From assembly GCF_003473485.1 (NCBI RefSeq), contig NC_053042.1, positions 8,886,501-8,950,500 on the forward strand: a stretch of DNA of 64,000 bases, given 5' to 3'. Below the pieces are notes generated by a model. That model was not told the DNA's origin and made no database searches. It was given only the letters and a program-made list of their open reading frames with translations. The first letter of the stretch is position 1. The number at the start of each line of letters is the position of its first letter. The position numbers and the translations under genes were made by a program. Below are positions 36,395 to 46,795 of the stretch, one piece after another. This stretch comes from Medicago truncatula (taxonomy: Eukaryota > Streptophyta > Magnoliopsida > Fabales > Fabaceae).

Positions 36395-36710
36395 TAATTT
36401 TTTTTAGGAGATGGAAATAATTTCTTTTCACCATGATATTTGTTGCTTGTTACATAAAAATATCTGTACAATAAATGGTAGAATTTTGGCAAAGAAATAA
36501 TTAATGCACTTGAAAATAATTGTCAAAACAGGGGTCAATTTTTTTTATCAAGAGAGTACTTTACTCGGGACAAAAGAAGGACAATCGACATGCCTATGAT
36601 GGTATTGAGATTTAGAATTGCCTTCTGGGATAATTTTGAAAATGTACTATAACTATTTGGTTTTATTTATTTTGTATCATTAAATCTCTTTCATTTTCAC
36701 ATTTCAATAG

Positions 36711-36788
36711 ATGTTGATGATTTTATTCTCTCCGAATTCTGTAGTGGCACTAGTGAGAGATAGTCAGATACCCTCTTCTTACATATAA
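36711..36788 (+). promoter_or_regulatory. Upstream ORF (25 codons) with stop overlapping the SFT2 start codon
   Basis: ATG at 36711 opens a frame (MLMILFSPNSVV...) ending in TAA at 36786-36788. The last A of this stop is the first base of the main ATG (36788), giving TAATG. If the acceptor at 36710 is used, the uORF begins at the very first base of the second leader exon. Confidence 0.6.
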
Positions 36789-39700
36789 TGTGGAAAAAGC
36801 TCGGCGAGTCTTTATCCGGAGATAATGAAGAGCAAGAGGAGAGCTTGTTGGGCGAGGGGTCAGGTGGACTAAGCTCCCTCACTACAACACAGGTGCTGTC
36901 AAAATTTTCACACCTGATGTAGCTGTTTGGGATTTTACTATAGCCAATTCAGTTCTAAGTTATGCCGCTTTTTCCTGTTGATTAAACAGAGAATGTATGG
37001 ATTTGCTGCTTGTTTGATTGCTGGTCTGGCTCTCATGTTACTGGTGAGAGAAATTTGTGCCTCCTTTTATGTCTATTTGATATTATGTATGCGATTTATT
37101 TGCCTTTTTATACGAGCAATTCATTATATTAAGTAATCAAATGGTTCAGTGCATAGCTTTAGTTGAATGGAATATAGATTACTTTTTTATAATATAGTCA
37201 TTGATATTATATTTTCACTGGTGATTTGAGGATTGAATGGTGTTTCTCTATGTTGAGAGTCCCCATATTGGATGAGATATGATCTGTAAATGTGTTTATA
37301 AGTAGGATACATCCATCACCTTACATTACAAGCCGGTTTTGTAGGATTGAATTAGACAAAACCCAAATTTTAAGACTCTGCGTACATTACTTCACCTAGA
37401 GAGTGAATACCCACAATTACATTTTTTCTGACATTTCATCTTCAAAAGGAAATTGTCCCACTATACCTGGAAAGTATAGCAATAGATTCATTTTGCTATC
37501 TCCATATCTTGACAGTCACTTTCTCAGCTTCGTTAGACGCTGCATCTTGCAAGAATGTTTGTAAGGGTTGGACCTTAACCATATAAATCTCTCAAGGACC
37601 TGCTTTTGTAGAAAACCATAATGGAATCGTCTGACAAGTGCTGAAGAACACGTCTAAAAAAATGAGAAAGTGGAATGTATTTAATGAAAAACACGACATT
37701 CAATGTACTGGGAATTTAAACAAGTTTGATTTTTCTTTTGTACTTTCCTTTCCCTTTTTAAATCCTTAAGAAGTACTTTTACCTATAGACTTTTGGTGGA
37801 TAAAATACCAGAGGAAGACTTTCTTACATGAAATAAGTGAAATAACCTGAATGCATGTAAAACCTTAAAAAAAAAAACCTACCATAACAAAATATTAGCA
37901 ATGATGAAGCAAAAGACAAGAGAACTGAACATTTCATTCTATCACTGGGTATGTTATTCAGGTATGGCTTCAACCAATACAGCTTAAGACTCTATTAGGT
38001 CATTTATTTCCCCAAATGCCTTGTTTTCTAGTCAAGGTTATGAGGTTTTTCCCCCCCTTCTTTGCATCTGTTTTCCATTTTGTGTCGCGAGCGTGTCAGT
38101 TATCAACAAAAATACAAAGTGCTTCCAGTGGCATGCAATAGCAACAGTGTGTTGGTAGGGCAGCTTGAATATGGACTACAGTGTGCATTGAAATGTTCAG
38201 CACGCATGTTTGTTTATTAGTTTCTTTTACTTCATGTTTTCACAACAATATACTTTCAACAAATACTTCTCATTTATGTTTTATACTAAACACTGAAACT
38301 TACGTCGTTCTATTTTTTTTTTAATTTGTCATTTTTTATTATATGGCATTCTAATTTCTTGTAAATGCTGTTTTTTTAATAAATAATTTTAATTCAGTGA
38401 TGTTCATGTACCTTACATTTAAACTATTGTCACCTTATTACTTGTATCTATGCTAAATACCAGTACTTCACCATTACCCATGCAATGTATTCCTTTCTTG
38501 TTTTCTTTTTCTCAAGTTGTTTTATGTGCTTCTGTGTGTGCATCATGAATGACTTTCATCATGTTTTCCCATACTAATTTGAACTAGCTTTACACTTTTC
38601 ATGAAGCATATTACCTTTATTTTGTTTCTTTCTTTACTTAGACCAGGAAAGATGCATGTCCAAATATGACCTCAAAGTTCTTCATATTTCCAAAATTTTG
38701 ACAGACCATCATCGAAATAAAGGAATTTGGTTCAACAAAAACTTCCTCATGCTACTTGGGATTGTTTAGGAGGACCAACTGATGTCATTTTGTTCCATTG
38801 GAAACTAGTTTTCAAAATTACAATTTAGTTCTTAGTCCATTTTAATGGTTATATTAGGATTCTTCTTGGTCTTCCTCTTTCGAGAGTTTTAGGGTTATTC
38901 TCCACGTAACTAACTCTTCTTCTTAGGTCCTCTATTGGCCTTCTCTGCAAATGTCCAATCCATATTATACTCAATTCCATCAATCATCTTTACTTCCATA
39001 TGTTCCACTGTTTTCTTTGCACTAGTACATGCATTCAACACTTAGCTTATGCTCTTGTTCGTGCTTTACTGCCGAAGCAGTTGGCTAAAATTTCTTTTGG
39101 TTAGTTTCTGTTAAAATATTGTTTTTTTACCATGTCAGCAATTATTTTAAGAAAATATTTCCCTGAATTTATGGAAGGCAATGCAAAATCGTGCTCACAA
39201 TGAGTTTTTGGAAAGCTTATTTGAGATCAATTTTAGAAGTATGTGTTTGTTGGGACATACAGATTTGACTTGCTAGTCTGGTTATGGTTAAAAAGCCATA
39301 AAATTTTGAAGTCTACTTGTATATCCATTATCCATAAAAACTCCCGTGATTTTGGAACTGTTTCTAAGTAAGAATGTTAACAGAAGTCCTTCTCTAGTGG
39401 TATCAAGAAGTACTTTCACTCTTTTCAAGTAACCTACCATTTCTTTGAAGCTTTTCCAACTTTTTTTCTTCCCCGGAAACCATGATAATTTGACTCATAA
39501 ATGCAATAGTGATCAGAAAAGATGTTGAATGTTTTACCTTGTGTAAATTATGATAGCTCGCACATATTTTCTTTAACTGTTTTCTTTCTATTTTGCAGTC
39601 TATGATTGTTTTTGCCAAACCCATCAAATTTGCAGTATTGTTCACCTTTGGCAACTTGTCAGCAGTTGGAAGGTAGATTAGTTTGTCCCCTATAGATCCA

Positions 39701-41048
39701 TGATAGTTTTAGATATAACTTTTTCCTAGCGATATACAAAGGCAAGATAATATTTTAGTTTTGGAATACGCTATTCAGTACAGAGTGTTGTCAAATAGAA
39801 GCTATAGCGGCACTATAGCACTGTATTGTAGTGGAATTTGAACAAACCGCTATTTCATGCGATCTGTGATTGACAACATTTGATTGATGTTTATTCATGC
39901 TATTCAAAAATTCAAATACTAATTCTTTTCATGCATATAATCACCCTCCACACCCTGACAAAATAAACGAAGTAAAGCCCTGCAAAGCTTTTCTGACTTA
40001 TTTGTCCTCTTCAATATTGGAACTTTTTCCTCTTTTTTTGATGTCTTCATCGACAAGACTGAATGTTGTTTTCATTTTCCTTTTCTTCTAATATCTAGGC
40101 AGGATGTGTTTTTTTATTCTCCTAGTTTTCTTCTAATATGTAAAGATGTAGTTAGTTGAGTGAATATGGTATTACAGCGGATCCAGTCATTTTTAACTTC
40201 TAAATTCCTGTATTTAGTTTAATTAATTAGTAGACCATCCAACTTTGGTTTGTATGTCTGGCAGTACAGCCTTTCTTCTTGGACCGGCACAACAAATGGA
40301 AATGATGTTTGACCCTGTTCGTGTTTTTGCAACAGCCATCTACCTTGGATGTGTAGTTATAGCCCTTATTTGTGCTCTCTTGGTAAACCCTACTCCTCTT
40401 ATCTCCAAAAACATATTATATTATATTAAGTTTCTATTTCTCTGGTATACTCGTAAACTGCTTTATTTAATATTCTCTTGAGAATAGTAAGGAAATTCGA
40501 AAAGTTTTCAGCTTTTGTCTACTTTCCTCATCTGATAATAGCATTTGTCTTTTCTTAAGAGAGAAACTCACTTTCGAGTGTAAAATAAGAATATCAACTT
40601 TTGATGGATAAATCGTTGGTTCATATTATATAAATATGCATACAAAATCATGAGCAAATCAAATCTTGATATACTTATTTGTTTTACACTCTACTGACTT
40701 TTGGAGGAGCCAAACACTACTTTTCATGTTTTGTAGATCCATAGCAAGGTGTTGACGTTACTTGCAATCATAATTGAGATCTGCGCCCTTATGTGGTAAT
40801 TTTCCCTTCAACAATCTTGTTTCCTGACATAAATTTGTGACATGCGATGCGATAATCAATTAATCATTTCTACAAATGAAGAACATTTTTCAAAGGAATC
40901 CTTTTCACAACATATATGTGTTATGCTTGTACTTATATGTGGATCACTAATAGTTCCAAGTTGTTACAGGTACAGCCTGAGTTATATCCCTTTTGCTCGA
41001 AGAATGGTTTCCGAGTTGATGATTAGATTATGTGATACAGAGCTCTAA
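36788..41048 (+). CDS. SFT2: SFT2-like vesicle transport membrane protein, 162 aa
   Basis: Six exons: 36788-36892, 36990-37043, 39599-39672, 40265-40382, 40737-40795, 40970-41048 (489 nt including the stop, in phase). A short acidic cytosolic N-terminus (MWKKLGESLSGDNEEQEESL, then a Gly/Ser/Thr stretch) is followed by four hydrophobic segments: about 38-57 (YGFAACLIAGLALMLLSMIV), 62-83 (KFAVLFTFGNLSAVG), 96-116 (AIYLGCVVIALICALL) and 119-142 (VLTLLAIIIEICALMWYSLSY). The tail is PFARRMVSELMIRL. This is the Got1/Sft2 fold; yeast Sft2 acts in retrograde traffic to the Golgi. The length fits plant SFT2-like proteins. The start at 36788 is preferred because the upstream frame ends there. Intron 2 (2.55 kb) holds a degenerate legume repeat at about 37250-37380. 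Confidence 0.94.
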
Positions 41049-43100
41049 ACCAAGAGAAAAACCTAGGATGCCTTATGTGGTCTGCAGTAGACATGGTTCC
41101 TCGGCGTTTGGATTTTGTGGACTAATTCGTGGTGAAGTTGGTATTGCCGATATTGATTATGAAGTTCAGATATTAGCTTTTTTGTGTGCCCATGAAGCTT
41201 CTTGTTGGCCTTTATTTGTAATTCATCTTCCATGCACCATTCTTTTCATTTCACTTAAAAAACGATAATGGATTGAAATTTTGTTTACACAAAGTTGTTG
41301 TAAAGGATATAAAGATTTTTTTTATTTTTTTAAAATGTTTTTTCTAAGAAATTTATAAATTTAGTATATTTGGAGTCCTTTGGTATTTGCTCCCTTTTTT
41401 CCTAAACACTGAGTCTAATATTGGCTCTTGTAAGTAAGTTCAATTAGAATCAAACGCTTGAAAACGAAATTCAACATCAACATTTAATGATATATTTTTT
41501 TTAAAATCAATTAGTCTTGTGACACTATCATTTTTTCTTTCTTTTATATTTAGCCCTTTTGTAGAATTTGTGTTAGTTCCACCACTTTCTTTGTGAACCG
41601 CGTCATTTTGTACTAGTTTTGTAGAAGATTGACTTGGTTGATTTGGAGTTTATTTAAGTAGCAATTTCCATTGTCTCACTCACAAGTAGAAAATTCAAAA
41701 GCTTGCCGTGTAATTATATTATAAACCACACAATGTACTTTGACTGACAACAACGATGACTTAGAGTCCTTATGAATATCAATTTCCAATCAGCTTAAAT
41801 GAACTATGATGTACATTGATTATGACTGAACAAAAATGTTTGGTGGTAGGGACGGCATGTGCAACATTTGTAGAAGTTGACTAAGAATTTTTAGCCACAA
41901 CAATCAACCCATATCATTTGAAAATGTCATGTTAACCCGTATCTCAATGTACTAATTAACAAAACACAAAAAATAAATTTTATATTTAAAAAATATTTTT
42001 TACAATTTCAAAATTTGAATACGCATATTCTAAGATATTATATATTTATTTCTTTAATAATGTTCAAAAGTATTTGTTAATATTTTTCTTTTAAAATGAG
42101 GTAAAATCATATGTTTGTTTTCTTACATTGCAGAGTGCAAAAGTAGTGAGTGATGATCGATTTGACGAGAGTTCAGGTTGGAACTAGGGACGGATGCACC
42201 TATATTGAATTATTTTATTTTTAGTCTACTCTTTGCAAAGTGTTTGTCCCCATAAAAAAAAATTAAATAATTTTATTTGTAAAGAGTTTGAATGCATAAT
42301 CATAAAAAGATGAATTATTAAATGTGTTTGTTTAAAAAGTATACAACAATTTTAAAATATAAAGACATGGAAAAAGCAATCCACTATTAAAAATTCTTGT
42401 TTGGTGACCAAGTTATTTCAATCGATCGCTAAAAGAGTTTTTTTTTTTTTTTTTTTTTTAAATCTGTAAAATTCAGCCTAAGATTAAACTAATTCGAAGG
42501 ATTAAATCCTATCGATCATTTGCAGAGTTCTATTAGATGGTCTTAACTCATCGAAATAAAGAACTTGAGACCTTGAGATTGAGATGAGTAATTTTAAGAT
42601 TTCAAATTAACCACTATGCCAACCCTACTGTATTGATAATTATAATTTAGTCTTTAAATCTGTCACTGCATGCCAAAATTTTGTAGTGATAATTATAATT
42701 TGTGGATGTTGTAGTATCTTGAATTTTTTAAATATATAATGATATAGTTTTTGTAATCTTTATTTTTTATAACGATAATAATATCATTATTTAATAGGTA
42801 AAGATGATTTTATTTTGTTTTGATATAGCATGGTGAATATGATTTGCACATATCACAACTGGACAGACAAATTTGGAAACTGTCCACCAATTGTCTTGTG
42901 GGTTAGCCAAGTCTTGAACATAACACATTGACTATATGTATTGCATACAATATTTTACTCACTTGTTTTATTTTTTCTTTTTAAAGGCATTCTGTTTCTT
43001 TTAAATTGTTGCATTTACATAGGAATTTTACTCCTATTCACATTTTTTTTAAGGAAAAGTACTTATAGTATTTCATTAGATATCAAATCGGTAATACAAT
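41049..43100. other. Intergenic between SFT2 and the receptor-kinase duplication
   Basis: The SFT2 3' flank, then AT-rich DNA. A poly-T run lies at about 42438-42459, and at about 42480-42640 there is a degenerate tRNA-like repeat. Two short frames right of 40840 overlap SFT2 exon 6 or its 3' flank and are not genes. Confidence 0.55.
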
Positions 43101-43131
43101 ATAGAATCTCAATATAACTTCGGGAGCTACC

Positions 43132-43980
43132 TTAAGATGTGGCTACCTGCACTAACGCATGAGCGACCTCATTCACTTGCCTCCTAATAAATTTGACATT
43201 AGAGTTTGTTAAAGAATTTTGACACAAATGGATACAATCATCCATAATGACACCAAATTCGGTATCACCTCTATTCCTTGCATAATAATCAACGACTTTC
43301 TTCCAGTCCACTTCAAAATCAATATTCGCTAATTCTAGCTCATTGATCCACTTCATAGCCTGATATAACCCCAAAGCTTCGCCAACTTCCACGTAGCATA
43401 AAAGTGTAAGCCATAGAGTTTTAGACAACACATAACACCCTTCCACATCTCGAATACACATACTTTTTTTTTCGAACAATCTCGAATACACATACTTATC
43501 CCTACTCTATTGATGGATGTTGAGAATGACACATCAACATTACATTTAAGCTTCCCAAATGCTGGTTTCTCCATCTTTGCTCTGCTGTTCTGTTAGTCTG
43601 ATGTACCATTAGACTGCAAGTCAGCTGTCGCGCTACTGCTGCTACTGTTATGCCTTGTACCAGCAGCTCTTGCATTTTGAGGTCTGTTCGCATCACAGCA
43701 ATCCTCTAATAAGTGCTTTTCGCGCTCCAGAATGCTGCTGTTCGTTTTTGTAGTTTGCTAACAAATTCTGAGATGTCTACTCTTCCACATGCTCGAAAGA
43801 ATTGTAGCGAAACTCTCAACTTGGCTGCTGTTGCCATATTGCAACATTGCAAAGATTACATCCTCCACACTTTGATATTGCTGAACCAAAGGCTCAAGAC
43901 TGCTCCAAACTCCACTTTGAGCAATGGGATGAGGGATAGTAGAACTCTAGAAGTTGGGTGCTTCAGTTCAAAAATATGAT
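43132..43980 (-). pseudogene. LINE remnant: RNase H-like domain, interrupted (unit 1)
   Basis: Minus-strand pieces in shifting frames read like the C-terminus of a plant non-LTR element: SGVWSSLEPLVQQYQS, ATILSSMWKSR, KPAFGKLKCNVDVSFS, then VGEALGLYQAMKWINELELA, GVIMDDCIHLCQNSL and VNEVAHALVQ. A stop (near 43597) and a 17-bp local duplication of AGTATGTGTATTCGAGA (about 43440-43500) break the frame. A near-identical copy lies at 51655-52440. Confidence 0.85.
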
Positions 43981-44179
43981 GTTGAGTGTCGAGGAAGAAA
44001 AATGAGACAATTTAGCTTGAAATAAAACTAATTTTATTATTTTATGATTTAGAGATTATTTTTTACAGAACAATGTTTAAGCGCACTACTCGCATACAAA
44101 CAACTTCTAAATTTTTACAAATTATTAAGATATTCAATTCTATCCTATGATGAGGGATTCAATAAATAAGTATCTTCTT

Positions 44180-46096
44180 TTATTCCTTAATCACTTCCAT
44201 TTGAAAAGTTCTTCTTGCCAAAGTGCGTTGATCATTAGTGGTTATGGAAGTCATCGAGTGAAAAGGATTAGGAGGCACAATTAACTCGATATCCTCTCCG
44301 GTTTCCAACATTTGCACAACATTTTTTATTGATGGACGATTTATCGGTTGCCATTGAATGCACCAAAGTCCAACAATTGCAAGTTTCTTTGCAATTTTAA
44401 GATCACCTTCATCCTCAATATGGATACGTATATCTCCTTCCAATAAGTTATGGATCCATTCTGGGTATAGCACATGAAAAGTTTCTGCAGACGTGTCTAC
44501 ATTCTTTCTCCCTCCAACCATTTCTAGCAACAACATTCCGTAACTGTAAATATCTGACTTAAGAGACACATTCCCAAAATTTCTTGATAGAACTTCAGGC
44601 GCCATGTATCCCAAGGTTCCCTTAGCAGCTGTCATGGACACAACGCTAAGATTCTTGGAACATAATTTGGCGAGACCAAAATCCGAAATTTTTGGCGTAA
44701 AGGATTCATCTAGCAAAACATTGTGAGGGTTGATGTCGAAGTGAATTATTGGATGGTTACAACCGAGATGTAGATACTCAATTCCTTTGGCAATTCCTAT
44801 ACCAATTTGTTGTAGCTTCTCCCACCCCATGAAATGGTCCTTGTTATCTGGTGGAAATATGAAGCTTTGTAGCGAACCATTTGGAAATAAATTGTAGACA
44901 AGAGCGCGGTGAATTCCATCTGCGCAGAAGCCAAGCAAACGAACCACGTTGATGTGGTGGATTTTGCCCATAATTCCCACTTCATTGATGAACTCTTTCC
45001 CTTCTCCCTCTGTACCATTGAGGATTTTCACCGCCACATGAATCTCACTCGAGAGCTTTCCTTTAAACACAGTTCCGTGAGCTCCTTCTCCTAGCTTTTC
45101 CTTGAACCCGTTTGTAATTCTTTTTATATCGGCATAAGAAAATCTAGTAGGTTTTTGTGCTCGATAATCCTCTAAAAACTTATCAACTCTAATTTGATCC
45201 TCTTCTTTCTTTCTAAAATAGAGATGTATCTTAAATAAAGCGATGAGAACCAGCCCCAAAAGAATTGAACCTAGAATAAAACATTAACTGTCAAATAAAA
45301 TTGTCTTCCAGCATAAATCGTCAAAGAAAAACATAAAACAAGTCTAACCTGTAGAGGCGTATATAAGAGATTTTGGAATTTGAATTGTTTTCCGTTTTTT
45401 GTTACAATCAAAACATTCAGTTTCGCCTTTGGTGCCGTTGTTCTTCCATTTGCATTTCATGCCATTTGCTTCGCACCTTGTACAATTATGTTTCGGCCAA
45501 CTTAAAGAGAGAAAATTATGCGTTAGGTCTGGTACCATGGTTGCCATATCGAACATCTTGACACATGATACAAGGTCCAACGAGAGGACACTTTTGTGAG
45601 AATTTGAAACGTAAACTGGACAGGTGATCATATCTTGCGACTCTTGGGATGTTTGATCATGGTTTCTCAAGTGTTGTTTCCTAACTGAAGAGCAATTGAA
45701 GAAAGACAATTTTGTCGTTCCTGGTTGTGGAAAAAATCGGTAAGGTAGAAATGATGAGTTGTTAAGTTTCAGAAACTTTTTAGGAATGCAATTGTCCGGG
45801 TCCATCACTGAAATTCGGTTTGATTCGTAGTCTATGTAATATACACGGAATTTGATTGGACCTGAAGTGGTAGAGAGGACCATCATGGTTTCCTTGTTTT
45901 CAGTACAATATAGGCAAAACTCAGGATGAGTACATTGATCTTGTGATGATTCCTCAACTAGTTGGAAGGGGAATCGAATATTTTGCAGATTGTGGTAAGG
46001 TCCACAAGATGATTCTCTGCACTCGTCAATACTGCTGCTTTTATGGATAAGCAGTAGTAGAAGCAGCAGCATGATCAAGCTATGTGCTCCTGTCAT
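44180..46096 (-). CDS. Receptor-like kinase A1 (LRK10L / GUB_WAK type), 612 aa, with Lys-to-Asn in the catalytic loop
   Basis: Two exons: 46096-45349 and 45270-44180, 78-bp intron. A signal peptide spans 1-22 (MTGAHSLIMLLLLLLLIHKSSS). A GUB_WAK-type Cys-rich domain follows (DECRESSCGPY, NIRFPFQL, CLYC), and a second Cys cluster (CTRCEANGMKCKW, TECFDC) precedes the membrane segment at about 251-268 (SILLGLVLIALFKIHLYF). Kinase domain: Gly loop GEGAHGTVFKG at about 310-320, VAVK Lys 331, catalytic loop HFDINPHN at 426-433, DFG at 446-448, then MAPE. HFD makes it a non-RD kinase, as is usual in this immune-linked family. The loop Lys (DIKPHN) is Asn 430 (codon 44731-44729), so phosphotransfer may be weak. 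Head-to-head with B1, 699 bp apart. Role and ligand unknown. Confidence 0.93.
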
Positions 46097-46795
46097 CCAA
46101 ATATTACAGGGTTTTCTTTTTTCAGCCCAAAAGAATGTGATAAGAAACCGAACTATGTTTGTTTCACACTTTTTCTGGGGTCGTTAATTTATCATGATTG
46201 TGACTGGTTTGAAAATAAAATGCATGAAATTAACCATATGAGACCAAGTCGTTTTTAAAAAATGAAATCAAATATTACCTGGCCGGACAAGCCTGGACTA
46301 AAAATTTAATGTCAACAATATAGTGCCATGTTAGGGATAGCAATGTCCCCAATGGGTAGGGTATTATAATGTCTGTTCCAATATTCGTGTTTGTAAAAAA
46401 TGCTTGTGTCCGAATTCATACCCACGTGGGCAACAACTTTAGTGTCCTTCCTCGTATCATATGAACATTTAAGCCCGTTTTCTTGTCCATTATCCACACT
46501 TTAACGCCAAAAAGATGATAAAAAAACACAGCAGTTGAATTTAAATATGATCCAAAATATAAAACTATCTAGAAAATTAATTTAAATTTTGAATAAATTT
46601 TTCCTTATAAATTTATTGGCAAGGGTATCAAAGAAATTTTCTAAATGTAAAGAACTAAAGATAAACTAATATATAAAGATCACAAGGTCGTTACTTTGCT
46701 TAATTAAAGGCACGCCAAATATGAACATAAGTTTCTAACATTTAATTTAATTTATTTGACCGTATACTTTCTCCATCAACAACAGTTTGGCCACT
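46097..46795. promoter_or_regulatory. Shared divergent promoter region between kinases A1 and B1
   Basis: 699 bp between the two ATGs; it must hold both promoters. Contains a repeat-like stretch (about 46310-46450, words GGGATAGCAATGTCC, CCCACGTGGG). Apart from about 60 bp next to the A start, it does not visibly align with the equivalent region of unit 2. Confidence 0.5.

Larger units (their letters stand above)
35331..36787 (+). promoter_or_regulatory. SFT2 promoter and 5' leader with probable leader intron
   Basis: A C/T-rich stretch at 35340-35550 followed by TCC|GTAAGA near 35550 looks like a leader exon and donor; TTTCAATAG ending at 36710 looks like the acceptor. The intervening sequence carries two MITEs. 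The transcription start cannot be fixed from sequence. Confidence 0.4.

Noticed and set aside
41032-41268. 78-aa plus frame after SFT2
   Set aside because: Overlaps SFT2 exon 6 in another frame and continues into the 3' flank; no family likeness.
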